Shown piece by piece: positions 1 to 8,586 of a DNA stretch of 45,236 bases. Numbering within the stretch: position 1 is the first letter of the stretch; each line of letters opens with the position of its first letter. Where the stretch lies: the NCBI RefSeq assembly GCF_018918095.1, contig NZ_JAHLPV010000021.1:1-45236 (forward strand), read 5' to 3'. The translations under genes and the position numbers were made by a program. Below the pieces are notes generated by a model, which was given only the letters and a program-made list of their open reading frames with translations, did not search any database and had not been told where the DNA came from. Source of the stretch: Acetivibrio sp. MSJd-27 (GTDB taxonomy: Bacteria > Bacillota > Clostridia > UMGS1840 > HGM11507).

Positions 1-1
1 A

Positions 2-172
2 AAAATTCGTTCCGCAATTCTGGAACTATATGCTAAATCTGAAAAACGGTTCGGCGCGTATAAAATCAGGCAGCGGCTTTGGGTTGAATATGGCATATCC
101 ATCAGCACCGGTCGAGTGTCCCGTCTGATGAAATCCATGCAGCTCCCCAAAATGTCATCCATCAAATCGTAA
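2..172 (+). pseudogene. IS3-family transposase (OrfB) N-terminal fragment
   Basis: An open frame enters from the left edge and stops with TAA at 170-172, giving 56 residues. It contains KRFGAYKIRQRL and GISISTGRVSRLMKSM, which match the helix-turn-helix (HTH_21) region that precedes the DDE catalytic domain in IS3/IS150-type OrfB transposases. In an intact transposase the rve/DDE core would follow, but here the frame ends right after the HTH block and no DDE core lies downstream. It is therefore a truncated remnant, or a stand-alone scrap of a mobile element whose 5' part lies outside the window. The family call is from motif recognition. Confidence 0.7.
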
Positions 173-300
173 CCACCGGTCGTGCCGGTGGTATGCACTG
201 CCCCCTTAGGGCTTGATACCGGCTGGGCCTATAGGCCCGCCGAAAGGTTCGCCAACCGCGAAGCTTTCACCGGCTGCCCCTAATGGGGCTTTTTTGTATC
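173..300. repeat. GC-rich multi-hairpin segment behind the IS3 fragment
   Basis: Immediately after the transposase stop comes a chain of inverted repeats: CCACCGG/CCGGTGG (173-191), GGGCCTATAGGCCC near 215-230, a larger pairing around GCCGAAAGG...CTTTCACCGGC, and finally GCCCC-TAAT-GGGGC followed by TTTTTTG, which looks like an intrinsic terminator on the plus strand. The block is far more GC-rich than its surroundings and contains no convincing open frame. It could be the structured end of a mobile element or a small structured RNA; I do not recognise the family. Confidence 0.45.
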
Positions 301-306
301 ACGAAA

Positions 307-335
307 AAAATACCGGATTATTCATCCGGTATTTT
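307..335 (-). terminator. Intrinsic terminator of the stalk-domain/propeller gene
   Basis: ATACCGGAT and ATCCGGTAT pair around a five-base loop, with A-rich and T-rich flanks that make it usable from either strand. It lies about 30 bases past the stop of the minus-strand gene ending at 364. Confidence 0.8.
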
Positions 336-363
336 CCAAATTGTGCCTGTTATCAAATTTTCA

Positions 364-3363
364 TTAACCGATGATTTTTACAGTCTGTGTCGCTTCCTCC
401 CAGTCAACTGTCGCTCCCAAAGCTTCCGCGACAAAGCGAACCGGTACCATTGTCCTATCGTTGATCAGTTTTGCTGGCTGATCTAAAAGAATATCGGCTC
501 CGTTTTTTTTGGCAATGGGATCGCCTATTTTTATGGTGATCACCGTATCGCCTTTTTTTGCGGTTACCGTTTCTGTTTCATCACTCCAGCTTATTTCAGC
601 GCCCAACACTTCAAACAGCTTCCTCATAGGCACCAATGTCCGATTGGTAGCCTCAGCCAGCACCGGTCCCTGGTCACTGCCAAAGTCAATCCGCTGTCCG
701 TTGATTTCGACTTTAATCCCGCTTGCTGATGGATTGGTGCTTACGCCGGGAATCGAATACTTATACAGCTTGGTTCTGTCAGAGACAAAGAAATTGCCGT
801 AAGGATCCTGTGCTATGTTTGATTTTCCAGGATTTTTCCGTAGGACTGCCTGCTGTTTGGTCTCAAAATCAAACTGATAGATAACCCTTCCCTGCATTGC
901 ATACAGCTTGTTGTCCTTCCCGATGGTGAATTGGGCGTCGCCCCAAATATGCCCATAGAGGTAATCCGTCATTAGCCCTGTGTACAGAACTTCCTGATTT
1001 AAAACATCAAATTCAAACAACGCTCCATCTGCCGCTCCCCAAAGCTTTCCATCCGGTGAAAAAATCAATTCGGTTATCATTTTTGCACCTAGCACCGGCG
1101 TCCATTGGGAGACGATTTTCCTGGTTTTGAGATCGAAAGCAATAAGCTGCGCCTCTCCGCTTGCCGGTCCATTCCCCAATCCGCCGTAAATGTTGGAACC
1201 GGCATAAACAATACCATCTTTATAAGCAAGGGCGGTAATAGAATGATTGGGAACGATATTCTGATAAGTGTCCGCCTTGCCAGACTCCACATCGTAGACA
1301 ACTAAAGAACCGCCATGCTTTCCGTATTTCGGTACGGTTCCCATCAGGAAGACGCCGGCCTCTTCAACCGCAAGAGCTGTCATTCCCCTATCCTGTTCCC
1401 CAAAAGAAAATCCCTCATAAACTTGCTTTGGATTTTCATTTTTCACATCCCAAGGTTTTGCAGTATCATAAATCCAGATCTTCGCATTTGGATAAGAGGT
1501 GAGGAATAGTTTATCCTTATAAGCTTGAACTTGGTCACACTGAGGCATCTTCTGACCATCTCCCAACGCCTCGACTGTGTATTCTGACGTCTCATAGGTA
1601 ACCGGATCCATATCCGCGTTTCCCCCGTTCAAGAAAGCGGTTAAATGCAGTTTGCCGTTGTTCATCATCCCCATCGTCTGGATTTCCAGCGGAACGGCGT
1701 TGATTTTCCGTTCAACAACTTTTATTTTACCAGTCACCGTATTATATTTGAACAGTCTGGCCTGCCTTGTAATACCGACCAAAGTTGTGTCTGTAAAGCC
1801 TTCCTCGTCAAGCTTTGTAAATGCAAAACCCGTTGCATATCCCCTTGTCAAAGCATTGGCATCATCATGGATGGTGTTTGTATCCAGATCATAATAACCA
1901 ATGTTGGTATCCGTTGTATAATAAACACGGTTCTGATCGGGAGATTTTTCAGAGACGTGTCTGGATCTTACAGCCGTCTGCACTTCTTCATACTGTTTCT
2001 TTTCCAAATCATAAACCGCACCGTCGCCGGGTGAATAACGCATGAACAACTTGTCCCCAACGACAGTCAAATCCCAGATAAATTTTGTTTCCGACACCTT
2101 GGGATGCAGAGGGATTTCCGTCTTGTTTCCTGTTTTCCTGTCCATAGCAATGATATATCCGGTTGACCCGGTACCCCAATATATGGTATCGCGTTTTTTA
2201 TCATAAGCCAGATTATATAAATACTGCTGCCCAGGTTTAATTGTACCATAATTTTTGACTTCCAGCGTTTTGGTATTGAATTCAAAACCTTCGCATTTGT
2301 TGTAGGAACCAGCAATCAGTATTCCGTCTGGTCCGTTGTCCATATCAAAGGTTTGTGCGCCCGGTAAATCCACCAAATATTTTACTGCCGTGTCGCCAGG
2401 AGTATAGCTGAACATAGCAGAAGGTGTGCCGGCTAAATATAAAACGCCATTGTCTATCGCCATCCCCCGAATCAATGTGGCTTTTTTTCCGGCATTTGTA
2501 TCCTCTACTGGAACCTGTATCATTTCTTCTGTCACCACATCGGTAATCATGAGTTGAACCGGATCGCCGGTGATTGCGGAAAATGCGAGCAGATTTCCCT
2601 CTTTGTCATAGCCGAATACAGAACGGCTTACCGGTGCACTGTGAATTTTCGTCCCAAGCTCCTCTACGATGGGTTCTATTTGATTGGGAAGCTGCTGCGC
2701 TTTTTTTACATCTTTGATATTTACCGCCCCTTTTAAGCTATTGCTTGACGGCTCTTTTTCTCCTGAACTTGCAGACCCTCCGGTTCCCTTCTTAAGGCTA
2801 ATCTGGTCAACCGATGCCGCCCCTGTGGAAACCTTGAATGTTACAAGCAATATCCTTGCCTCCGCGGCGCCCTCCGGCACAGTTGTGGCAAGGCTGAATT
2901 CCTTCCAGTCACCGCCTGTCGCTCCGATTTTGACCGATGGGCTTTCTACAAATCCTGTTGCAGTGGGGCTGAAACCTTTTTGAGGATAATACCTCAAATG
3001 CATTTGAACAGAGCCGGATACATTAGAAAAATATGCGGAAAGATTCAAACTTTCACCCGGGGTTACAGCAATTGCATCACTGTATAAAAAGAGCGCTGCA
3101 CCCTTTGTCTCATCCTTCATCTCCAAATGGTTTTTTCCCTCATAAGAGTTTTCGGATACAATCCCATAGGACAGACCTGCCGCTATCGGCTTGTCGCTTG
3201 CAGAGCGGTACCATCCAGGAATCTTTTCTCCTTCAAACGCTTCCTCAAAACCACTGTTTTTCACCGTATATTCGTCCGCCGCCAACGCAGTCCCCGGCAA
3301 TATCAGACTGCATATCAGCACCAGCGAAACAAATAAACTGACCGTTTTTTTCCTCATCCTCAT
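364..3363 (-). CDS. Secreted CBM-like, beta-propeller protein with C-terminal stalk domain
   Basis: A 999-residue secreted protein of unknown substrate. The start is the ATG at 3363 (MRMRKKTVSL), preceded by GAAGGAGGAAATCGCT; the longer frame upstream has no ribosome-binding site. Residues 1-29 are a signal peptide ending in PGTALAA. Residues about 32-195 look like a jelly-roll carbohydrate-binding module (NSGFEEAFEGEKIPGWY, later APGE/TPGESLNLSAYFS-type strands). Residues about 225-870 contain repeated PQQ/WD-like blades (for example TIYWGTGSTGYIIAMD and KLWGAADGALFEFD), suggesting one or two beta-propellers. The last ~115 residues are a copper-amine-oxidase N-terminal-like stalk domain with two copies of the NRTLVPMRKLFE / DRTMVPVRFVAEALGA pattern. 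The same stalk domain occurs in the gene at 4712-6523. It probably recognises a polysaccharide at the cell surface; no catalytic residues were identified. Confidence 0.85.
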   Translation of the reverse strand: MRMRKKTVSLFVSLVLICSLILPGTALAADEYTVKNSGFEEAFEGEKIPGWYRSASDKPIAAGLSYGIVSENSYEGKNHLEMKDETKGAALFLYSDAIAVTPGESLNLSAYFSNVSGSVQMHLRYYPQKGFSPTATGFVESPSVKIGATGGDWKEFSLATTVPEGAAEARILLVTFKVSTGAASVDQISLKKGTGGSASSGEKEPSSNSLKGAVNIKDVKKAQQLPNQIEPIVEELGTKIHSAPVSRSVFGYDKEGNLLAFSAITGDPVQLMITDVVTEEMIQVPVEDTNAGKKATLIRGMAIDNGVLYLAGTPSAMFSYTPGDTAVKYLVDLPGAQTFDMDNGPDGILIAGSYNKCEGFEFNTKTLEVKNYGTIKPGQQYLYNLAYDKKRDTIYWGTGSTGYIIAMDRKTGNKTEIPLHPKVSETKFIWDLTVVGDKLFMRYSPGDGAVYDLEKKQYEEVQTAVRSRHVSEKSPDQNRVYYTTDTNIGYYDLDTNTIHDDANALTRGYATGFAFTKLDEEGFTDTTLVGITRQARLFKYNTVTGKIKVVERKINAVPLEIQTMGMMNNGKLHLTAFLNGGNADMDPVTYETSEYTVEALGDGQKMPQCDQVQAYKDKLFLTSYPNAKIWIYDTAKPWDVKNENPKQVYEGFSFGEQDRGMTALAVEEAGVFLMGTVPKYGKHGGSLVVYDVESGKADTYQNIVPNHSITALAYKDGIVYAGSNIYGGLGNGPASGEAQLIAFDLKTRKIVSQWTPVLGAKMITELIFSPDGKLWGAADGALFEFDVLNQEVLYTGLMTDYLYGHIWGDAQFTIGKDNKLYAMQGRVIYQFDFETKQQAVLRKNPGKSNIAQDPYGNFFVSDRTKLYKYSIPGVSTNPSASGIKVEINGQRIDFGSDQGPVLAEATNRTLVPMRKLFEVLGAEISWSDETETVTAKKGDTVITIKIGDPIAKKNGADILLDQPAKLINDRTMVPVRFVAEALGATVDWEEATQTVKIIG

Positions 3364-3440
3364 AGCGATTTCCTCCTTCATACAAACTTGTTTCAAAATG
3401 AGAAAACAAAAAATATGCAATTTTAATATGATTCGACTAA

Positions 3441-3469
3441 ATTATATCATTATAATTATTCGTTTTCAA
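3441..3469 (-). promoter_or_regulatory. Sigma-A promoter of the propeller gene
   Basis: On the minus strand TTGAAA (3464-3469) and TATAAT (3441-3446) are separated by exactly 17 bases, about 80 bases before the ATG at 3363. Confidence 0.65.
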
Positions 3470-3542
3470 CAAAGCAGAACGAAAATTCTGAGATAATCCA
3501 AGATGTTCATAATTTCGTCCAACGAACAAAAAGATAACAAGA

Positions 3543-3572
3543 AAGACTATCCATTTTTGCACAGATAGTCTT
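3543..3572 (-). terminator. Hairpin behind the AraC gene
   Basis: AAGACTATC and GATAGTCTT pair across an 11-12 base loop directly after the TGA of the AraC reading frame. The T-tail is weak, so this is a probable rather than certain terminator. Confidence 0.55.
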
Positions 3573-3575
3573 ATT

Positions 3576-4448
3576 TCAAAAAAACATATTTCTGTATTTC
3601 TCAGGAGAAACCCCCATTTGTTTCTTAAATACCCTTGAAAAATAGGCCGGATCTTTCAAGCCTATGTTCTCCGCAATTTCTTTTAAGGAGATTCTCCTAT
3701 CCTTCATCAATTCAATGGCATTTTGTATTCGGAGATAGTTGATATATTCGGTAAATGTCCTGCCGGTAATCTCTTTAAAAATCTCTGCAAAATATGTGGA
3801 AGACATCATTGTTATCTTAGAAACTTCTGCCAATGTAATCTTTTTTCTGTAATTGATATCAATATAATCAACAGCCTTCATGATATTCGCCCTGTGGAAT
3901 TCCATCAATTTACTTTTTCGCTCGTCCTCTTTTTTATCTGATTCACGGGACAGCATGGAAAATATCTGAAAAATACAGGATTTGATAACCAGTTCAAAGC
4001 ATGGCTTCTTATGATTAAATTCCAGCAGCATCCGTTCAAACAGACTTTCTGCTTCCTTTTTCAAATTTCCGTTAAGTCTGTAAAACGCTTTTTCTTTATA
4101 GTTTCCAATAAGGCTTTGTTTTAAATAGCGGTTCATTGATTCAGAATTGCTGTATATAAAGCTTTCCAAAAAATCGCATCCAAACAAAACCAAATTCTAG
4201 AAACCATTGGAATCCAAACGATGAAATACAAAAGATGGCAAAATAGCAATGTCACCTTTTTTCAGATGATATTCTGTATGTTTAATCCAATAGGAGCATT
4301 CTCCGTTTTTCACATACCAGATTTGCATATAATCTTGAGCATGCATCAGTTGATGGCACTCAGTTATTTTATATATTCTGACAGGATATTGGTTCAGGTA
4401 CTGTTCGGAGTTGAAAAACCAATAATTCTTTTTCTCTGTCGACTCCAT
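3576..4448 (-). pseudogene. AraC-family regulator interrupted by an in-frame TAG
   Basis: The minus-strand frame from ATG 4448 (ribosome-binding site AAGGAG) to TGA at 3576-3578 has about 290 codons, the usual AraC length, but carries a TAG at 4197-4199. The first part (83 residues) is a cupin-like sensor (HAQDYMQIWYVKNGECSYWI, LKKGDIAILPSFVFHRLDS). The second part, in the same frame, carries the two C-terminal helix-turn-helices (ITLAEVSKITMMSSTYFAEIF and ISLKEIAENIGLKDPAYFSRVF). The break falls at DSNGF-stop-NLVLFGCDF; one C-to-T change from CAG (Gln) would explain it. A TTG two codons after the stop could restart a DNA-binding fragment but has no obvious ribosome-binding site. Its neighbours are the two stalk-domain genes, so it probably once controlled them. 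Confidence 0.8.
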
Positions 4449-4561
4449 ACATAACTCCTTTGCTCAGTTTATCCTTTGTCTTTTCTATTTTTTTATATTT
4501 TAACACAAATCAAAACATTTGTAAACCAAAAAGAGACAGCGAGTATTTAATTTGTATAAAC

Positions 4562-4610
4562 AAAAATGCAGACAATATGATAAACTTTCATCATATTGTC
4601 TGCATTTTTT
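4562..4610. terminator. Long bidirectional terminator
   Basis: AATGCAGACAATATGAT pairs perfectly with ATCATATTGTCTGCATT around an eight-base loop, with A and T runs on both sides. It lies past the stop of the minus-strand gene ending at 4712 and separates it from the AraC promoter. Confidence 0.85.
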
Positions 4611-4711
4611 ACATTATACTTACCACATAATTCACTGGTGGTGGTTATAATTACTAAATTAACAAATCCAATCCTTTGTACAGTATTTTATGGATAATCG
4701 CCAAGCGGATT

Positions 4712-6523
4712 CTACTGCCATCCATATTGGACACAAGCTTCATGAGCTGCTTTTTTCAAAATCATCCATTCATCCTGCGTGATCCCATTTGGGCAAAATG
4801 TATTGACGGAAATTTGATTGCCTGTCAGGCATTCATACCACAGCGCACCAATTAAATACCTCCCATATGTATAGCTTGCATGAGCGCCGTCACGGTTTAA
4901 TTTCGTGGTTTTCGTATCCCCCGACAAGGTATCAAATACCGGATTGCGGCGAGCATTTTGAAATGCAAGACCAGATGGTATAATCCGCAAAAGCTTTCCA
5001 TCTTCTGAGATTTTGGTGCCGTCATCCAAGGATAATACACTCAATTTAGCAGAAATATTGTGATAAGTGGTTTCGATTGCTTCAAACATCGTTTGATAAT
5101 TCAATCCATCCTTAAATCTACCCGATCCTTTCTCAAAAGACCAAGTTTGATGCAACAGGATCGTTGCCTGAGGCTCTACTTTTTTCAAATATTTGACGAG
5201 ATTTTCAATATAAGGTGAAAAAGTTTCCTCTTTGTAGCTGTTTGTGCTGACCTGCTGAAGCGTGATATAATCCCAATCTTCGCTTTCCAGAACTTCTTGC
5301 ATTGTAACCTTTTCTTCCACTTGCTGGTTGTTCACAGCATAAGTATATACTTTCGCATTGGTATTTGCATACTCCCAATGCTGGGAAAGATGGGAAGCGG
5401 AATAAGTCAGTTCCCCGACCGTAATAGGATATTGATCCGCAGCGGCAATATTGGGAAGATATTCGACTGCATCATTGGTAAAGCTGTTTCCGATTGCCAA
5501 TACCTTAATACTCTTTTTTTCTTCCCTTTCAAACGTACTAATGATAACTCTTTTTGTATCTTCTAGCCAATTTACCTTTGTTTCCAAAGCTTCAGCAACA
5601 AATCTGACGGGAATCATCGTCCTGTCGTTTATCAGTTCTGCCGGCTGATCCAAAGTGACAGAAGTATCATTTATTGTCGCTGCTGTTTCACCGATTGTCA
5701 AAACAATGATATGTCCGTCTTTTACAGCTTTAACAGTAGAGGTTTCATCGTTCCATTCAATTTGTGCGCCGAGGATTTCAAATAATTTTCTCATTGGAAC
5801 CAAGGTGCGGTTGCTTGCAGCAAGAACCGGCTCCTGATCATTCCCAAAATCTACTTTTTTTCCGTCAATAACAACGCTGATCGTATCATCTTCCTCAATG
5901 GGCGGATCCGTTTTTACATCAGGAGTTACCGGCTTATTGTCATTTGATTCTGTTTTATCTCCATATACTTCAATTTCTTCAACATATCCAATATTTGTTT
6001 TTGACACTGCGGACTTTATAGTCAGTTTGATGTATCTGGCTGAAACCGCAGAAAATTCAATGGATCCCATCCCATGATTAGAATTTGTTTTTATTCCGGT
6101 ATCAATGGGGCACACCGCCGGTTCCTGACCGTCTGCACTTTTCGTGCTTTCACTCACCAGCGTCCAGGCTGCATTGTCTTCGGAAACTTCAAGCTTGTAC
6201 CCAAAAAGCTTCTGCTCAGCACCATATTCAAAAACGGTTACTTTTTGAATCGTCTCGCTTTGTCCAAGATCGAGCGTAATAGAATCTCCCGATTTCACAT
6301 TCCATGTATCGCCTGTTTTGCTCACGGCTTTGTTGCCGTCTGTTACTTTTTTGTGATCTTTTCCCTTTGTCTCACGGCTAACCGTCACATTTTTATGTAA
6401 CGCAAGATTAACACTCCCGCCGCTGAACGATTCCTGTGAATTTGTCATGTAGAACGTCTGAAACATCATTGTAAATAAAATCATAAGACATAGAAAAGAT
6501 GTCTTTTTCCTAAAAAAATACAT
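4712..6523 (-). CDS. Secreted F5/8C-like, stalk-domain and SGNH-like (DUF4886) hydrolase
   Basis: A 603-residue secreted protein starting at ATG 6523 after AAGGAGGGGAAAATTAA. Residues 1-28 are a hydrophobic export signal. Residues about 36-190 resemble a discoidin/F5-8C (CBM32-like) galactose-binding fold (NLALHKNVTVSRE, SARYIKLTIKSA). Residues about 212-330 are a copper-amine-oxidase-type stalk domain (NRTLVPMRKLFEILGA, DRTMIPVRFVAEALET), closely related to the one ending the 364-3363 protein. Residues about 340-603 match the DUF4886 SGNH-hydrolase type: VLAIGNSFTNDA carries the candidate nucleophile Ser and NRDGAHAS the candidate Asp/His pair. It is probably a sugar-ester hydrolase or esterase acting on an extracellular glycan. 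The stop is TAG, showing that TAG works as a normal stop here. Confidence 0.85.
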   Translation of the reverse strand: MYFFRKKTSFLCLMILFTMMFQTFYMTNSQESFSGGSVNLALHKNVTVSRETKGKDHKKVTDGNKAVSKTGDTWNVKSGDSITLDLGQSETIQKVTVFEYGAEQKLFGYKLEVSEDNAAWTLVSESTKSADGQEPAVCPIDTGIKTNSNHGMGSIEFSAVSARYIKLTIKSAVSKTNIGYVEEIEVYGDKTESNDNKPVTPDVKTDPPIEEDDTISVVIDGKKVDFGNDQEPVLAASNRTLVPMRKLFEILGAQIEWNDETSTVKAVKDGHIIVLTIGETAATINDTSVTLDQPAELINDRTMIPVRFVAEALETKVNWLEDTKRVIISTFEREEKKSIKVLAIGNSFTNDAVEYLPNIAAADQYPITVGELTYSASHLSQHWEYANTNAKVYTYAVNNQQVEEKVTMQEVLESEDWDYITLQQVSTNSYKEETFSPYIENLVKYLKKVEPQATILLHQTWSFEKGSGRFKDGLNYQTMFEAIETTYHNISAKLSVLSLDDGTKISEDGKLLRIIPSGLAFQNARRNPVFDTLSGDTKTTKLNRDGAHASYTYGRYLIGALWYECLTGNQISVNTFCPNGITQDEWMILKKAAHEACVQYGWQ

Positions 6524-6601
6524 TTAATTTTCCCCTCCTTGATATTCTTATGTAGTATTAAAGTTAAATGAAAAAGAGCACCTCAAAACCTTTGTGGTAT
6601 A

Positions 6602-6950
6602 ATGGTTTCGCACAAAAACACATTATTCTCTAGAAAGGAAGAAGTTCTCATGCAAAAAATTATACCAATCAAGTGCCCGAAATGCAACAATTCCAAAAAA
6701 CTTTACCAATATGGTAAAACTCTCGACAGATATCAAAAATATCAATGCCGGGAGTGTTCCCACCAATTTGCTCCCAATAGACTATCGGACGTCCTGCTTT
6801 GCCCTTTGGTAAAGGCTAATATCCCTCTTGCCTCAATGCTATCTATAACAAATCACGATTATGAACTTCACACTCATTAAATTTTGTTTGTTGCGTAATG
6901 AAATTCTATGACTGCGTGCCCTATTCTTTCATTTTTACTTTACACATTCT
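6602..6950 (+). pseudogene. Decayed transposase with N-terminal zinc ribbon (IS1-like)
   Basis: ATG 6650, preceded by GAAAGGAAGAAG, begins MQKIIPIKCPKCNN and continues to YQCRECSHQFAP. This is the CxxC...CxxC zinc ribbon that starts IS1-type and related transposases. The open frame ends at 6880 after only 77 residues. Past ATNHDYELHTH-like residues, weak similarity to the next zinc-binding block continues in shifted frames to about 6950 (an FVCC...YDC...SFIF pattern), then nothing. The DDE domain is missing. A promoter-like TTGTGG...TATAAT and the region 6565-6600 probably belong to the left end of the element. Confidence 0.6.
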
Positions 6951-7591
6951 TAATATGTCATAATAATACCACACAGCGTTTTTAATGACAATAAATAAAT
7001 AGATAAAACCTCAAATAATGCAAAAAAATTTTGATATTATCCAAGACAGCAAGTCCACGGTATGAAGATCCTATATACCGTGCCTTATTGAACACATTTA
7101 TCTAGCGAATGGATCTCTTTTCTTAAGCTGGCAGCCAGTCCAATTCCGCTCTCAAAAATGATAGTTTCAAATCAGACGATTGTGGATGATGTCCATTCGA
7201 CCCGGTTCGGGCTTTTAATAAATATTTGACATCTGCAGAGAAGAAGCGCTTTTTGAGGAAGCATCACCATGATATCTCTTCTGTTTTCACTTTTTCTCTC
7301 CATTCTATTGACTATTATCCAGTCTGATTTTATGATGGGATAGTTAGAAATTTAATAAAATATTAAAACAGAAATACAGACTATATGAAATAGAACTTAA
7401 TATAACTGTTTAAAATTTTATCATTTAATTTTTATTGACTGATCTGTATTTACTATCTCCCTCCTGCCAAATTCAAACCAACAATCGTTACCCTCATTGA
7501 TTTTGGAGTGCTTTATAAACTCCTTGAAAAGGCCGTTGCACTCCAATATATAACTTATAACCCCTCTAACGCCTATGAACTTCCAATATAG
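6951..7591. other. Gene-free AT-rich mobile-element graveyard
   Basis: No frame here has a start, a ribbon of conserved residues and a stop that fit a gene. There is a short inverted repeat CACGGTAT/ATACCGTG at about 7055-7080. A stretch near 7200-7310 reads as DPVRAFNKYLTSAEKKRFLR in one frame, which looks like former coding sequence, but I cannot assign it. The last 60 bases before 7591 still read like integrase in broken frames. Confidence 0.5.
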
Positions 7592-7936
7592 AAAGCTTCA
7601 GACATCCTCAAAGCTGAAAACCGGTTCCATATGGGGGAGTCGTTAAATAGTAATCTCGTTTTCACTGATGAAATAGGCTGTCACCTTGTCCATGTCACAG
7701 TGTATAAGCAATACAAAAAAATAGTGGAATCTATAGCAAGATTTCATGATTTAAGACATTCCTATGCCGTTGCTTCTTTGCAAAATAGTGACGATGTGAA
7801 AACTGTACAAAAGAATTTAGGACACCATACAGCCGCTTTTACACTTGACGTTTACGGTCATGTGTCAGAACGCATGAAGAAAGAAAGTGCCGCCCGTATG
7901 GACGCATATATAAAAAATCTTGAAGGGTCAAAATAA
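7592..7936 (+). pseudogene. Tyrosine recombinase (phage-type integrase) C-terminal remnant
   Basis: The frame is open from just after a TAG (7589-7591) to TAA at 7934-7936; the first ATG is at 7631. It carries the C-terminal catalytic signature of tyrosine integrases: HDLRHSYAVASL (HxxR motif), LGHHTAAFTLDVYGHV (His and the nucleophilic Tyr), and a closing helix. The N-terminal arm and core-binding domains and the first catalytic Arg are missing, and three or four residues seem lost between KKIVESI and ARFHDLRH. It sits beside the 3' ends of two tRNA-Ser genes, as expected for an element that integrated at a tRNA. It is not a functional integrase. Confidence 0.85.
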
Positions 7937-7991
7937 GGGTAAAAAAATCTGCAAAGGGTAATTTAAAGGGTCAAAACGGAAAACAGAAAAG

Positions 7992-8028
7992 AAAAAAGCC
8001 GGTAAAATCAATGTTTTACTGGCTTTTT
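7992..8028. terminator. Bidirectional terminator between integrase remnant and tRNA-Ser
   Basis: AAAAAGCCGGTAAAA and GTTTTACTGGCTTTTT pair around TCAAT (one G-T pair). It can serve both the plus-strand integrase tail and the minus-strand tRNA transcript. Confidence 0.8.
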
Positions 8029-8031
8029 CTG

Positions 8032-8122
8032 TGGCGGAGAAGGAGGGATTTGAACCCTCGCGCCGGTTTCCCGACCTACACCCTTAGCAGGGGCGCCTCT
8101 TCGGCCTCTTGAGTACTTCTCC
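8032..8122 (-). tRNA. tRNA-Ser (anticodon GCT)
   Basis: Read on the minus strand, it begins GGAGAAG and ends CTTCTCC-G-CCA, so CCA is encoded. The anticodon loop is CTGCTAA, giving GCT (reads AGC/AGT). There is a long variable arm (GTAGGTCGGGAAACCGGC) as in class II tRNAs, and a T-loop GTTCAAATC. The second tRNA-Ser lies 33 bases upstream. Confidence 0.97.
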
Positions 8123-8155
8123 AAACCGAATTCCATATCAATATGAAATTTTTGA

Positions 8156-8242
8156 TGGCAGAGAGGGTGAGATTCGAACTCACGGCTCTTTCGAGTCACT
8201 GGTTTTCAAGACCAGCTCCTTAAACCACTCGGACACCTCTCC
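8156..8242 (-). tRNA. tRNA-Ser (anticodon TGA)
   Basis: Minus strand, beginning GGAGAGGTGTCCGAGTGG with anticodon loop CTTGAAA (TGA, reads TCN), a long variable arm, T-loop GTTCGAATC, and encoded CCA. The first acceptor pair is G-U instead of the usual G-C (CCTCTCT-G-CCA). It is transcribed first of the pair. Confidence 0.96.
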
Positions 8243-8257
8243 GCATTTGCATAACCC

Positions 8258-8286
8258 AGTATAACAAAAAAGAGAGTGTATGTCAA
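8258..8286 (-). promoter_or_regulatory. Promoter of the tRNA-Ser pair
   Basis: Minus-strand TTGACA (8281-8286) and TATACT (8258-8263) with a 17-base spacer, ending about 16 bases before the first tRNA base. Confidence 0.8.
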
Positions 8287-8421
8287 TAGTTTTGTGTGAA
8301 GATTCCACATTTTTTATGTTTTTCTTTTTTCGGGTAAATTCACTTTTTCCTCCGCATAACGGCACAGGAATCGTCATATATATGGGTAATAAGAGAAAGA
8401 CAAAAAAAGCAAATTTTACAC

Positions 8422-8449
8422 TTGACAGCAGGTAAAAACGGAGTATAAT
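8422..8449 (+). promoter_or_regulatory. Promoter of mgtC-like gene
   Basis: TTGACA (8422-8427) and TATAAT (8444-8449) with a 16-base spacer. It leaves an untranslated leader of about 130 bases before ATG 8587, in which I see no known riboswitch. Confidence 0.75.
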
Positions 8450-8586
8450 ATCTCCATATGCTGTTAAGCATTAAACGTTTTTTCATCCGGAAAAAGGACG
8501 AAAAGAGGAACAAACATCTTATTGTTTTGTCACTGAAAATCCGGCAGAATAAACAGCAATATCATTTCAGGAAGGAGATATTATTT

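Noticed and set aside
4197-4199. TAG in the AraC gene as pyrrolysine or other recoding
   Set aside because: TAG is the plain stop of other genes here (4712, pstA), and no pyl genes are visible; a C-to-T mutation is simpler.
7200-7330. Former coding stretch in the mobile-element graveyard
   Set aside because: One frame looks protein-like for about 40 residues, but I cannot place it in a family; noted only in the description of the gap.
8458-8586. Longer start of the mgtC-like gene at 8458
   Set aside because: That ATG is only nine bases after the -10 box and has no ribosome-binding site; ATG 8587 has a perfect one and begins the MgtC domain.
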